This document shows, piece by piece, positions 47,434 through 56,951 of a DNA stretch of 64,000 bases. Position 1 is the stretch's first letter. Each line of letters starts with the position of its first letter. The notes beneath the pieces were generated by a model. It searched no databases, was not told the DNA's origin, and saw nothing but the letters and a program-made list of their open reading frames with translations. Both the position numbers and the translations under genes were made by a program. Source of the DNA: Ktedonospora formicarum (GTDB lineage Bacteria; Chloroflexota; Ktedonobacteria; Ktedonobacterales; Ktedonobacteraceae); contig NZ_BNJF01000011.1 in NCBI RefSeq assembly GCF_016587355.1, positions 1-64,000 on the forward strand, given 5' to 3'.

Positions 47434-47484
47434 TTGACAGGGAAGAAGAAAAAAGTTACCATAGTATCAACTGCTGGTTGATAC
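47434..47484 (+). promoter_or_regulatory. LysR promoter with palindromic operator
   Basis: TTGACA, 17 bp, TACCAT, then GTATCAAC-TGCTG-GTTGATAC, 14 bp before the ATG. Fits autoregulation and control of the divergent GMC operon. Confidence 0.7.
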
Positions 47485-47497
47485 AAAGGAAGATGCA

Positions 47498-48409
47498 ATG
47501 GAAAATGACCTGTTACACTCGTTCATCCACGTGATAGACGCTGGGAGCCTTTCAAAGGCTGCCGAGAAATTATATCTCTCCTCAACGGCGCTCATGAAAC
47601 AAATGAATGTCTTAGAAGCACAGATTGGGGTGCAACTGTTGATCCGCACCCATCATGGGATACGAGCCACCGATGCCGGCATGTCCTTGTATGCTGATGC
47701 CAAGTTTCTGCTGCAGTATTCAGAACAAGCCATTGCGCGAGCGCATCAAGCCGCCAGTACCAGTCCGTACCTGATCCGTATTGGAACGTCCATCCTCAAC
47801 CCCTGTACCGTCCTCGTCGATCTCTGGAACACCATCAGTGAGACCTATCCCCAGTTCAAAATGAAGATGGTCCCCTTTCATGGGGCTGAACCCTGCCCCA
47901 CGGCCTATGAAACGCTTGGCAAGGATTTTGATGTCATGGTTGGGGCCTATGATAGCGCCAATGGGGCTAACGCTTTTCAGGCGCTCAAGTTGGGGGAGCA
48001 CCGCATCTCGGTCGCCGTCTCAAGGGAACATCCATTGGCCAGGAAGGACCTGCTTTCTGTTCCCGATTTCTCTGGAGAGCACTTGGTGATGATGCAACCA
48101 GGCATCAGCCCGCTCATGGATGGACTACGGGACTATGTACGAACGGAACACCCGGCCATCCACATTCAGGACCACCCCCCCCAGTATACGATGGAGTTGT
48201 TCAATCGCTGTGAAGAAAGAGGTGCCGTTCTGCTGACGTTAGACGGCTGGAAAGAGGTCCATCCCTTTCTGGTCACGATTCCTGTCGATTGGCCGTACAC
48301 GATCCCCTATGGGGTGCTCTATCCGCTCAAGCCATCAAAGAGTGTGCAGCTTTTTGTGAGAGCGCTCCAGGAAGCAGTCGGTTCACCCCAGCTCCTCAAC
48401 CACAGGTGA
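47498..48409 (+). CDS. LysR-family transcriptional regulator
   Basis: 303 aa. Winged HTH at residues 1-60 (MENDLLHSFIHVIDAGSLSK, STALMKQMNVLEAQIGVQLL, RTHHGIRATDAGMSLY). The periplasmic-binding-like effector domain follows (LIRIGTSILNPCTVLVDLW, VMVGAYDSANGANAFQALKL, GEHRISVAVSREHPLARKDL). The first 35 codons and about 170 bp of upstream DNA are duplicated at 43520-43790. Probably controls the divergent GMC operon. Confidence 0.93.
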   Translation: MENDLLHSFIHVIDAGSLSKAAEKLYLSSTALMKQMNVLEAQIGVQLLIRTHHGIRATDAGMSLYADAKFLLQYSEQAIARAHQAASTSPYLIRIGTSILNPCTVLVDLWNTISETYPQFKMKMVPFHGAEPCPTAYETLGKDFDVMVGAYDSANGANAFQALKLGEHRISVAVSREHPLARKDLLSVPDFSGEHLVMMQPGISPLMDGLRDYVRTEHPAIHIQDHPPQYTMELFNRCEERGAVLLTLDGWKEVHPFLVTIPVDWPYTIPYGVLYPLKPSKSVQLFVRALQEAVGSPQLLNHR

Positions 48410-48573
48410 ATGGCACTACTCCGCGTCTCCCCTGCAGTGCTCCCTGTTTGGAGACGAACGCAAGCCTTTCTTTTTCTCCCTCCAATTGACCAAATTCCGG
48501 GAAAGGAAGCCAGATGGAAAGCGGTTTGTTGAGCGATAATGGGAAGTGCCGACGAATTGCCTCACGTTAGATC

Positions 48574-50561
48574 GGTTCTCCGCCAGATTTGATGACGCCT
48601 GCTTGCTGACTGAACAAAAGTTCTCTGCTACACTTACCCCATCTAGATAATACTAAATGTATCAATGCATGTTATGATGAGGTGGCTAGATGGAAGGGAC
48701 TCTTTTCCTCGGATTAGGGGCAGACTTTGCTCTCGAACGGGTTGTGGAGAGGCAGCATCATTTGCTCGTCACGGTCAGATCCATCGCCACTTTTTCCTGC
48801 TGCCCATTATGTTCCTCTCGCTCTGAGCATCTCCACAGCCATTACCAGAGAACGGTGACAGATATCCCTTGCTCAGGCCGCACGGTCACCCACAAACTCG
48901 TTGTCCGCCGCTTCTTTTGTCGCAATGAAGCGTGTCCTCGACGCATCTTTACAGAGCGCCTGCCCCAGTTGCTTCTTCCCCATGCTCAAATGACGAATCG
49001 TCTGCGAGAAGCCCTTTGTCTATTGAGTTTGGCTACCAGCGCCGAGGCCGCTTCACGCCTCGCTCCCCGCCTGGGGATGAAGAGTTCCCCCTCGACCCTG
49101 CTACGGTGTCAGAAAACGAACCCATTGCCCCAGCCATCTTCACATACCAAGATTGGCATTGACGACTTCGCCTTTCGACGTGGACAAACGTATGGGACAA
49201 TCATTGTCGATCTCGAAACGCACAAAATTGTGGATCTGCTGCCAGACCGCTCGAAAGAAACCGCCAAAGCCTGGCTCTGCATCCATCCAGAAATTGAGGT
49301 GATCAGCCGAGATCGAGCAAGTAATTATTCTGATGCAGCAAGGGAAGCAGCTCCCCAAGCCTTACAGGTGGCCGATAGATTCCACTTAGTGAAGAACATT
49401 CGAGGAAAGATCAAAGACGTGTTAGACCGCAATCGGAGCTGTCTGCCCTTGGTGAAAAATCCTGCAACCTCTCCTACAATCCTTTCACAGGAGAATCCCC
49501 CAGAAGAGAGCAGCGGAACTGAGAGCGAGGCCCACCCGCAAGAGAAGGAAGTCCATGAAGCTCAAGAGCAAAGTTTCACCCCATCGGGCGAAGATCCTGC
49601 TTCTCCTGGTCTATTGACGATTTCAGAGCAGCGTCGTCAGCTCAACCGCGACAAACGGTATGCCCTGTACGAAAAGGTGAAGGATTTACGCAAGCAGGGC
49701 CTCAGCCACTACGCGATAGCTGATACGCTGGATATCAGCCGTCCGACAGTACGTAGATTTCTGGAGGCAGAACAGTTCCCCGAACGGGTAAACAGCCCAA
49801 AAACCAAGCAGAAGAGCGGCGTTGTCACTCCCTATCTCTCTTTCCTCAGCGAGCGCTGGCTGGCAGGCTGCCATAATGGACGCCTGCTCTTCCGTGAGGC
49901 GAAAGCTCGTGGCTATTCCGGCTCAAGAGCACAGCTTGAGCGTGTGACGACCGAGTGGCGCAAATACCTGCCGCCTTCCTTGACAGCCAAGCAAAAGAAG
50001 TCTCCTCCAGTGGCTACACCTCCTCCTAAAAATCAACAACTTTCGCCTCAGCAAGCTTCCTGGTTATTTGTGATCGACAAATTGCAACTCACTGCTGAGC
50101 AGCAATGGCAGATCGAGCAGTGCTGTAGGATCAATGAGGAGTTAGCGAAGGCTTATTTGCTCAGCCAGAACTTCACAGAGATGCTCCGGGAACGGAAAGC
50201 AGACGATCTCAAGGAGTGGCTACAACGCGCAAGAGAAAGCCAGATCCCCGAACTCGAAGGCTTCGCAAAAAGTCTGCAACAGGATTATTCCGCGATTTAT
50301 GCTGCTTGTTCCCAACCTTGGAGCCAGGGGCAAGTGGAAGGGCATGTGAATCGCCTCAAATGCCTGAAAAGACAGCTCTATGGACGGGCAAAGTTTGATC
50401 TTCTGAGACACAAAGTGTTACAGGCTATTTAAACACATTAACGTCCTCGCCTAGAGTCTTCTCGTAGAACAAAACAGACCCGCGCGATATGGAGATCTTG
50501 TGATTCCTTCTGCAAAACAAGCAAGCGGCATAGCTATCATCACCAAACCTAGCGGAGAACC
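48574..50561 (+). mobile_element. Complete ISL3-family element
   Basis: Terminal repeats: GGTTCTCCGCCAGATTTGAT on the left, GGTTCTCCGCTAGGTTTGGT reading in from the right. An ATTGCCTCA lies outside both in inverted orientation. No 8-bp target duplication is obvious. Confidence 0.75.
48690..50432 (+). CDS. ISL3-family transposase
   Basis: 580 aa. The N-terminal zinc ribbon has CCPLCSSRSEHLHSHYQR and RRFFCRNEACPRRIFTERLP. The DDE domain has KIGIDDFAFRRGQTYGTIIV (D), EVISRDRASNYSDAAREAAP (D) and SQGQVEGHVNRLKCLKRQLY (E). An insertion of about 200 residues carries an HTH (LRKQGLSHYAIADTLDISRP), as in the remnant at 23829-24576. All parts are present and in frame, so probably active. Confidence 0.95.
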   Translation: MEGTLFLGLGADFALERVVERQHHLLVTVRSIATFSCCPLCSSRSEHLHSHYQRTVTDIPCSGRTVTHKLVVRRFFCRNEACPRRIFTERLPQLLLPHAQMTNRLREALCLLSLATSAEAASRLAPRLGMKSSPSTLLRCQKTNPLPQPSSHTKIGIDDFAFRRGQTYGTIIVDLETHKIVDLLPDRSKETAKAWLCIHPEIEVISRDRASNYSDAAREAAPQALQVADRFHLVKNIRGKIKDVLDRNRSCLPLVKNPATSPTILSQENPPEESSGTESEAHPQEKEVHEAQEQSFTPSGEDPASPGLLTISEQRRQLNRDKRYALYEKVKDLRKQGLSHYAIADTLDISRPTVRRFLEAEQFPERVNSPKTKQKSGVVTPYLSFLSERWLAGCHNGRLLFREAKARGYSGSRAQLERVTTEWRKYLPPSLTAKQKKSPPVATPPPKNQQLSPQQASWLFVIDKLQLTAEQQWQIEQCCRINEELAKAYLLSQNFTEMLRERKADDLKEWLQRARESQIPELEGFAKSLQQDYSAIYAACSQPWSQGQVEGHVNRLKCLKRQLYGRAKFDLLRHKVLQAI

Positions 50562-50850
50562 GATTCTTCCATGAGGCAATGCGTCGACAAAGACTAGTTG
50601 ACTTTCTACAATCAAGCACTGTGACTCCGGGCTGCCCCAAACGCACGCCCTGGCGTGCGTCAATGTTGCCATCTTTGTCGGCAATCTTCTAATCCGCGTA
50701 ATTGGCATGACTGGCAGAGTTGAGCCGGATCTTCTCCACCTCTTCGGGTGACGTCCCGGCTTCCACTCGCCCACGGGTTGCGCAACGAGATTTTTAGCTG
50801 ATCAGTAAAGGAAAAAACAGGAGAAAGATCGAAGAAATATGTCTCCTCTT
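50562..50850. other. Unidentified coding remnant
   Basis: The minus strand reads KISLRNP and VEAGTSPEEVEKIRLNSASH, a stop, then IADKDGNIDARQGVRLGQPG, protein-like but not assignable. It is cut by the ISL3 end. Confidence 0.3.
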
Positions 50851-52356
50851 TCACCTCTGGTGCTTCTCTTTCTCTCTCAGTAGCCTCTTCAACGCATGTA
50901 CTCCTTCCTGGATCTCGGCCTCGTTCATCGTTGTATAGCCCAGCAGCACTCCGGGCCGCAGCCTCGCTTGGAGCGTATAGGCCGAGAGCGCCGGGACATG
51001 CAAGCCTCCCTTTAAGGCCCGCTGCGCTATCTCCTGATCCGAGCACTCCGTTCCCAGCCAGCCAACCAGATGCATCCCCGCCTCGTGTGGAGCTACCTCT
51101 AGCTCACCCGCCAATTCCCGCCCTATTGCCGCTAGCAGCATCTGCTGGCGTTGCGCGTAGAGGGTCCGCATCCGTCGAATATGTCGTACAAAATGCCCTT
51201 GCGCGATAAAGTCAGCCACAATGGCCTGTTCCAATCCCGGCGAATGTCGATCTGCCAGCGCGCGGGCCGTGCGGAAGGCCGCGACCAACTCAGGCGGGAC
51301 CACCAGGTAACCCAGGCGCAGAGCCGGGAAAAGGACCTTCGAGAACGTGCCAATATAGATCACCTGCCCATTCTCATCCAGTCCCTGGAGCGAGGCCAGT
51401 GGCCTTCCCTGGTACCGAAATTCCCCGTCATAATCGTCCTCAAGCACCCACATCCCGGTCTCATTGGCCCATTCGAGCAGTTGCAACCGTCGCTTCAAGC
51501 TCATCACCACGCCCAACGGATATTGATGCGAAGGGGTGACATAGGCCATACGTGCCTGTGGAGCGCGCTGCTGCCCCTGCGCGATCTCCAATCCCTCTCT
51601 ATCCACCGGCACCGGGATCACCCGCACTCCCTGACTCATCAGCGCACCACGCGGCCCTGGATATCCTGGATCTTCGACCCAGGCCGCCTCACCCGGATCG
51701 AGGAGCACCCGTGCTGCCAGGTCAATCGCCTGTTGGGAACCGGAAACGATCAGAACCTGCTCCGCCGTACAGCGCACGGCGCGTGCTGTCCTCAAATAGG
51801 CTGCCAGCGTTTCCCGCAATGGATAGTAGCCAGCCGGGTCGCTATAGTCCAGCGTCTCCCACTTCGCCTGTCGATACTGTTGCCGTGCCAGTTGTTCCCA
51901 GATGTCAAAAGGGAACTGGTCCAGTGCAGGAATGCCTAACCTGAAGAGTTGTTGGGGGATGGCACCAGGGGTCACGCCCAGGGGGAGACTTGCTATCCGT
52001 TCTCCCCGTTGCGAAAGCCTCCTCTGACCCGCTTGCTGCTTTCCCCTCGCTTCATGTGCGGGAGGATTCGCCAGCAGTTCATCGGGCAGGGTGCGAGCCA
52101 CGTAGGTTCCATCTCCAACTCGGCCCTCTACATAGCCCTCTGCCAGCAACTGCTCAAAGGCAATCAGGACCGTGGTCCGCGACAGCTTGAGTTCCTCGGC
52201 AAGCTGCCTGGTCGCTGGTAGCCGCACCCCCGGACGAAGCTGCCCGCTCAGAATTGCTTGCCGCACCCCTTCGTAGAGTTGCCGATAGAGTGGTTTCCCA
52301 CCCTCTGTCTCAAGCGGTAGCACCAGAAAAGGGCTCTTCCCATAGCGTTTCACCAT
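50851..52356 (-). CDS. MocR/PdxR-type GntR regulator with aminotransferase domain
   Basis: 501 aa from MVKRYGKSPFLVLPLETEGG. GntR winged HTH at about 25-95 (RQAILSGQLRPGVRLPATRQ, SRTTVLIAFEQLLAEGYVEG) and a fold-type I PLP aminotransferase-like domain (VLIVSGSQQAIDLAARVLLD, VEDPGYPGPRGAL, VLEDDYDGEFRY, YIGTFSKVLFPALRLGYLVV with the PLP lysine). MocR proteins sense PLP or amino compounds. It diverges from the aldo/keto reductase gene (170 bp apart), its likely target. Confidence 0.95.
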   Translation of the reverse strand: MVKRYGKSPFLVLPLETEGGKPLYRQLYEGVRQAILSGQLRPGVRLPATRQLAEELKLSRTTVLIAFEQLLAEGYVEGRVGDGTYVARTLPDELLANPPAHEARGKQQAGQRRLSQRGERIASLPLGVTPGAIPQQLFRLGIPALDQFPFDIWEQLARQQYRQAKWETLDYSDPAGYYPLRETLAAYLRTARAVRCTAEQVLIVSGSQQAIDLAARVLLDPGEAAWVEDPGYPGPRGALMSQGVRVIPVPVDREGLEIAQGQQRAPQARMAYVTPSHQYPLGVVMSLKRRLQLLEWANETGMWVLEDDYDGEFRYQGRPLASLQGLDENGQVIYIGTFSKVLFPALRLGYLVVPPELVAAFRTARALADRHSPGLEQAIVADFIAQGHFVRHIRRMRTLYAQRQQMLLAAIGRELAGELEVAPHEAGMHLVGWLGTECSDQEIAQRALKGGLHVPALSAYTLQARLRPGVLLGYTTMNEAEIQEGVHALKRLLREKEKHQR

Positions 52357-52526
52357 CGTTCTCTCCTTCAACCTTGCCACATTGGCTTTATCACTTTAGC
52401 ACAAAATGGCGCTTGCCCTCAAGCCATTTTCTCCTTATGATACTGCTGTTCTGCTCCCTGCCCGGCATTCCAGCACCAGGGACAGAGCAGCGAACGACAA
52501 CAGACAGACAACAAGGAGAAGAGACA

Positions 52527-53489
52527 ATGAGACAGGTCCCTCTCGGTCAAACAGGTGTCCAGGTCAGCGCCCTCTGTTTTGGCTGCATGCACATTGGCAC
52601 ACGCATCCCTGAAGACACTTCGTATCAACTTCTGGATCAGTACTTTGAAGCCGGCGGTCGCTTTTTGGATACAGCCAACGCCTACGCGTTCTGGGTGGAG
52701 GGCTGCCACGGTGGTGAAAGCGAGGCCCTGCTGGGTCGGTGGATGAGCACGCGCCAGAATCGCTCCGAGATCTTTCTTGCAACGAAAGTTGGCGCGCGCC
52801 CCACTGTTCCTGGCGCGGATCTGGAGCGCGCAGAAGGTCTCTCACGGCAGGCGATAGAGCAAGCGGTGCACACCAGCTTGCGCCGCCTGGGAACAGACTA
52901 CATTGATCTGTGTTATGCGCATATTGATTTCCGTTGGAACCCGCTGGAGGAGACGCTGGAAGCATTTGATGACCTCGTCAAGGCTGGAAAGATCCGGTAT
53001 CTCGGTTGTAGCAATTTCACTACTTGGCGCATTGAGCAGGCCCGTCAGATGAGCAAGATTCATGGCTGGACCTCCTTCTGCTGTGCGCAACAGCGGTACA
53101 CCTACCTGCGTCCTCGGCATGGTATCAATCATCAGTACTGGCCGCCTGCCAGCGAGGAGCTGCTTGACTACTGTCGGGAGCACAGCGATTTTTCCCTCCT
53201 GGCCTATTCTCCCCTGCTTGAGGGAGCCTATACCGGCAAGAAACCCTTGCCAGAACCGTATCAGGGGCCAGATACTGATGCCCGCCTACGCACCTTGCAA
53301 GCGGTAGCACAGGAGGTGGGGACCACCACGAACCAGCTGGTTTTAGCCTGGCTTCTGCAAAGTTCTCCCATCGTCTTGCCCCTCATTGGGGCCAGCAACC
53401 CGGACCAGTTGCGAGAGAACCTTGGTTCACTCCAGATCCACCTCGACCTGGAGCAGATGTCACGCTTAACGCTTGCTGCGGGCCGTTAG
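52527..53489 (+). CDS. Aldo/keto reductase
   Basis: 320 aa from MRQVPLGQTGVQVSALCFGC behind AAGGAGAAGAGACA; the frame extends 91 codons upstream into the promoter region, which is not used. TIM-barrel AKR motifs: GGRFLDTANAYAFWVEGCHG (catalytic D and Y), EIFLATKVGA (K), TDYIDLCYAHIDFRWNPLEE (H), IRYLGCSNFTTWRIEQA and IVLPLIGASNPDQLRENLGS (NADP site). Reduces an aldehyde or ketone; substrate unknown. Divergent MocR regulator. Confidence 0.95.
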   Translation: MRQVPLGQTGVQVSALCFGCMHIGTRIPEDTSYQLLDQYFEAGGRFLDTANAYAFWVEGCHGGESEALLGRWMSTRQNRSEIFLATKVGARPTVPGADLERAEGLSRQAIEQAVHTSLRRLGTDYIDLCYAHIDFRWNPLEETLEAFDDLVKAGKIRYLGCSNFTTWRIEQARQMSKIHGWTSFCCAQQRYTYLRPRHGINHQYWPPASEELLDYCREHSDFSLLAYSPLLEGAYTGKKPLPEPYQGPDTDARLRTLQAVAQEVGTTTNQLVLAWLLQSSPIVLPLIGASNPDQLRENLGSLQIHLDLEQMSRLTLAAGR

Positions 53490-53721
53490 CCCTCATCAGC
53501 CTGGGAAACAGCTTCGCATCAAGCCAGGGAAGCGCATCATGAGCCAGCGCGCGTTCCGAGGGGAGATCTCTTACACAGACGACATCAGCAAACGCTCGGA
53601 GTTCTGGACCAGCTTTATTCACTGATGAAGCGGCGCGTTTCGTGGCTTGAGCAATCCAGATGGTTCCCAACCTACAGAAAAATAGTCACGTGAGACATTC
53701 AGAGAAAAGGGAAATCAGAGT
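53490..53721. other. Intergenic DNA between two reductase genes
   Basis: No gene, strong hairpin or recognisable promoter seen apart from AGAAAAGGGAAATC as a weak ribosome site for the next gene. Confidence 0.4.
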
Positions 53722-54666
53722 ATGTCAACGATGCATGCCATACGCGTTCATACCTACGGTGATGTTGACCAACTCCAACTCGAACAGATCCCACAACCCG
53801 AGCCACAGGAGGGCGAAGTGTTGGTGCGAGTTCACGCGGCAGGCGTCAACCCTCTCGATTGGAAAATTCGCTCCGGCTGGATGAAGAGTATCATGCCTGT
53901 GGCATTCCCCTATGTGCCCGGAAACGAGTTCGCAGGTGTGGTGGAACGTGTTGGCCCAAATGTTTCAACCCTGCGGCCCGGCCAAGCAGTGTTTGGGCAG
54001 AGTCCAGGGGGAACCTATGCTGAGTATTGTACTGCGCCCGTACGGACCCTGGCACCCAAACCGACAGCACTGAGCTTTGACGAAGCAGCAACGGTTCCCA
54101 TCGGGGCCACGACTGCCTGGCAGGGTCTGTTCGTCGCAGGTGAGTTACAGGCCGGGCAACGAGTATTGATCCTGGGCGCATCAGGTGGCGTCGGAACTTT
54201 TGCGGTCCAGTTTGCCCACAGCAAAGGTGCCTACGTAATCGCTACCACCTCCGCCCGTAATGTAGCATTCGTGCGTTCACTTGGCGCAGATACTCTCATT
54301 GACTACATCCAGACGCGCATAGAGGATGAGGTTCATGATGTCGATTTGGTGTTCGACGCGGTTGGTGGCGAGGCATCCACCTGCGCATTCTCCACGTTGA
54401 AACGTGGTGGGAAACTCATCACGATTGCAGGGCAACCCGATGAGGCACAAGCACAGGCACGGAGCGTGAGCGCGTCGTTCTTCGCCGGTCATCCTTCTGC
54501 TGATCTTCTGGGCACCTTTGCCTGTTTGATCGATGCAGGTCAGCTCCGCACATCCATCGCTGCCACCTTCCCGCTAAGTGAAGCTCACAAGGCACATGAA
54601 CTCAGCCAGAGTGGCCATGGACGTGGGCGCATCATTCTCCGTGTAACGGAGCACCAGGATAAATGA
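53722..54666 (+). CDS. NADP-dependent quinone oxidoreductase (MDR family)
   Basis: 314 aa from MSTMHAIRVHTYGDVDQLQL. GroES-like domain: EGEVLVRVHAAGVNPLDWKI and PYVPGNEFAGVVERVGPNVS. Rossmann domain: AGQRVLILGASGGVGTFAVQ and DLVFDAVGGEASTCAFSTL. No zinc ligands. It resembles the 41189 enzyme in type but is a different subgroup (YhdH/QOR2-like). The stop overlaps the start of the next, truncated, transposase frame by 4 bp, coincidentally. Confidence 0.93.
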   Translation: MSTMHAIRVHTYGDVDQLQLEQIPQPEPQEGEVLVRVHAAGVNPLDWKIRSGWMKSIMPVAFPYVPGNEFAGVVERVGPNVSTLRPGQAVFGQSPGGTYAEYCTAPVRTLAPKPTALSFDEAATVPIGATTAWQGLFVAGELQAGQRVLILGASGGVGTFAVQFAHSKGAYVIATTSARNVAFVRSLGADTLIDYIQTRIEDEVHDVDLVFDAVGGEASTCAFSTLKRGGKLITIAGQPDEAQAQARSVSASFFAGHPSADLLGTFACLIDAGQLRTSIAATFPLSEAHKAHELSQSGHGRGRIILRVTEHQDK

Positions 54667-55085
54667 CACTATCGAGTCCTTCCATCACCATTCAGATTAC
54701 GCCGGAATCCAAACCCGCAACGCCTTCCTGGATGGGAGAGGTGGCAGCTTTTGCTCAAGTGCTCACCCATACGGGAATGCTGGAAGCAATCCAGGATCAG
54801 GTGCGTTTTGCCCGTGCCCGCTTTGGGCAGTACGATCCCATCGATTTTGTTGCGGTATTGATCGGCTATGCTCTTTCGGGTGAATCCACGCTGCTGGCCT
54901 TTTACGAACGGCTCGACCCGTTTGCCGAGCCATTTATGGCCCTGTTTGGTCGTCATCGGTTGCCTCATCGCTCGACCCTTTCTCGTTTTCTTGCTGCTCT
55001 CGACCAGCCCACAGTGGAGGTCCTGCGCACGCTCTTTCAAGAGGATCTGCTGGCCTGTATGGAATTGCCCCGAATTTGGAGGGTT
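54663..55085 (+). pseudogene. Transposase N-terminal fragment, cut by the IS3 element
   Basis: Reads ATPSWMGEVAAFAQVLTHTG, DPIDFVAVLIGYALSGESTL, FAEPFMALFGRHRLPHRSTL and SRFLAALDQPTVEVLRTLF, the N-terminal helical domain of a large DDE transposase family common in Ktedonobacteria. The catalytic domain is missing; the frame runs into IS3 DNA at about 55080. Confidence 0.7.
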
Positions 55086-55125
55086 GGAGAAGAGAAATTT
55101 GGTAGAATGACCACAGGAGGGATCT

Positions 55126-55422
55126 ATGGGCAAACCACAACCAACCTACACCAAAGAATTCAAGCAGCAGGCTGTCGCACTTTTTGAAACCAGTGGAAAG
55201 AGTAAAACACACATTGCCAGAGATCTTGGTATCTCTGATAGTGCTTTAAGTAAGTGGTGCAAAGAATTTGGAGAGCGAGGTGCAGAGGCTTTTCCGGGAA
55301 AAGGTCATCTAACTGCTATAGAAGAAGAAATGAGAAGATTACAGCGTGAAAATGAGATTCTCCGGCAGGAAAGGGACATATTAAAAAAGGCCATGAGCAT
55401 CTTCGCGCAGCCCCATCCGTAA
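55126..55422 (+). CDS. IS3-family OrfA
   Basis: 98 aa: HTH_Tnp_1 (YTKEFKQQAVALFETSGKSK, RDLGISDSALSKWCKEFGER) and a leucine zipper (EEEMRRLQRENEILRQERDI). The A-AAA-AAG heptamer at 55383-55389 (in frame LKK) is the classic IS3 -1 frameshift site, which would fuse OrfA to OrfB. Confidence 0.93.
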   Translation: MGKPQPTYTKEFKQQAVALFETSGKSKTHIARDLGISDSALSKWCKEFGERGAEAFPGKGHLTAIEEEMRRLQRENEILRQERDILKKAMSIFAQPHP

Positions 55423-55451
55423 AATTCCAGTTCATCCATGAGCATCGCCAG

Positions 55452-56336
55452 GTGTTTCCCATTCTTCGGATGTGTCAGATCCTCGACGTTTCGGAAAATG
55501 GGTACTACCATTGGTGCAAACGAGGAAAAAGTCAACGAAAACGGGATGATGAACAGCTCACGGAGCGTATTGAAGATGCGTATTATACCAATAGGGGTCA
55601 TTATGGGAGCCCTCGTATTCATGCGGAATTGAAGGCGCAAGGGCTCCTTTGTAGCCGCAAACGAGTAGCACGTCTGATGCAGGCAAAGCAGCTGAGTGCT
55701 CGCAAGCGGAAGCGAAAACCACGCACCACGAACAGTCAGCATGGATTTCCGCTCGCACCCAATCTGCTGGAGCAGGATTTTACCGCTGAGGCACCTAATA
55801 CCAAGTGGGTGTCAGATTTTACGTACATTGAGACGCGAGAAGGGTGGCTCTATCTTGCAGGAGTTTTAGATGTCTATTCACGCAGAATTGTTGGATGGTC
55901 CATGAGTGAACAACATGATACATCGTTCGTGAAAGCAGCACTCCAGATGGCACTCCTGCAACGCAAACCAGGAGCTGGCCTCGTCCATCATTCAGACCGT
56001 GGCAGCGAATATGCTAGCACCAGCTATCAAATGCTGCTGCGTGAGCACAATATCCAGGCGAGTATGAGTAAAAAAGGGGATTGTTATGATAACTCGATGA
56101 TCGAAAGCTTTTGGGCCACACTGAAGAAAGAGTGTGCTGAGACAAGCATCTTTGCCAGCCGAAGCGAAGCAAGAAGAACGATTTTTGAGTACATCGAAGT
56201 GTATTATCATCGAAAACGAAGGCATTCTTCTTTAGACTATCTGGTCCAGTTGAGTATGAAGAACAAGAAACAGAGACAGATGATAATTATTCTTGACGAA
56301 TCTCTACTTTCTATGATAAAATTCACGTATACATAA
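55452..56336 (+). CDS. IS3-family OrfB transposase
   Basis: HTH_21 start (YHWCKRGKSQRKRDDEQLTE, HYGSPRIHAELKAQGLLCSR) and rve core: NTKWVSDFTYIETREGWLYL (D), GLVHHSDRGSEYASTSY (D), KGDCYDNSMIESFWATLKKE (E), then HRKRRHSSLDYL. The frame is open upstream of the first Met into the -1 frame from the OrfA slippery site (EHLRAAPSVKFQFIHEHRQV), so the active protein is probably the OrfAB fusion. The last 30 residues do not look native. Confidence 0.93.
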   Translation: MFPILRMCQILDVSENGYYHWCKRGKSQRKRDDEQLTERIEDAYYTNRGHYGSPRIHAELKAQGLLCSRKRVARLMQAKQLSARKRKRKPRTTNSQHGFPLAPNLLEQDFTAEAPNTKWVSDFTYIETREGWLYLAGVLDVYSRRIVGWSMSEQHDTSFVKAALQMALLQRKPGAGLVHHSDRGSEYASTSYQMLLREHNIQASMSKKGDCYDNSMIESFWATLKKECAETSIFASRSEARRTIFEYIEVYYHRKRRHSSLDYLVQLSMKNKKQRQMIIILDESLLSMIKFTYT

Positions 56337-56340
56337 TACG

Positions 56341-56735
56341 TGAAAATACACAGAAAAATACTCGTTTGATGCATCTCCATGGACTCACTTTTCCATTTGA
56401 GCCCCCCTCCAAAAACGGGTCAACTCCAGTCTCTGTCTCTACTACCACAGAAACACTGTTGGAGAGAGTACCTCTTTCTCAACTCCTTGTCAGATGGGTT
56501 ACACCCCAGATGCTCTTCCCACACTGATCACTCTCTCCCTGCCCTGACTCTTACCCACATGGCCTACCGCTTTTCATACTTTTCTCGCAAACAGGGGCGT
56601 TGCCGCCTGTTTCACTGCCATGCAGAGCATCCCATCATCCAGGCAGAACTAAACCGACCACGTTTCTCATTTCTGCACAGTGATACAGGAGCATTGCCAT
56701 ATCCGCACCCTTTTCCCTACAGACGAAGCTCATAG
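56341..56735. other. Gene-free stretch
   Basis: No supported gene. 56560-56720 weakly recalls the DNA at about 7380-7460 (ACAGG(G/T)GGC.ACGCCTGTT...CACTGCCAT) and may be another piece of that repeat. Confidence 0.35.
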
Positions 56736-56951
56736 CTAGAAGGGAGGAAACGTCTCATCGCCATTGAGAGGGCTTTTCTCTATTGGCATACGATATTCCT
56801 CAGGCAGCATGAGCGTCTCACGTACACATCCTCTCCACCTTGGATCGAGCCCACGTTCATCAGGCTCATTCCACAGGTCTCCATACTCGAAACAAAGTCC
56901 TTTGGACCTCACCTGAATACCCTCCGTCCTCCAGATCGTTCGCGTAATCAA
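56736..56951 (-). pseudogene. 3' fragment of a paralogue of the 19214-20149 gene
   Basis: WRTEGIQVRSKGLCFEYGDL, WNEPDERGLDPRWRGCVRET and NGDETFPPF-stop match the last 65 residues of the protein at 19214-20149 (about 85% identical). The match continues 23 bp past the stop (AGAAGGGAGGAAACGTC). Everything upstream of WRTEG is unrelated. Confidence 0.8.

Larger units (their letters stand above)
55086..56340 (+). mobile_element. IS3-family element (orfA + orfB)
   Basis: Two overlapping-phase genes with a slippery site. Ends are approximate; no clear terminal repeats could be matched, and the orfB C-terminus looks replaced after SSLDYLVQLS, so the right end may be lost. Confidence 0.7.

Noticed and set aside
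53490..53721. Possible small gene between the aldo/keto reductase and quinone reductase
   Set aside because: No start with a ribosome site gives a protein-like frame.
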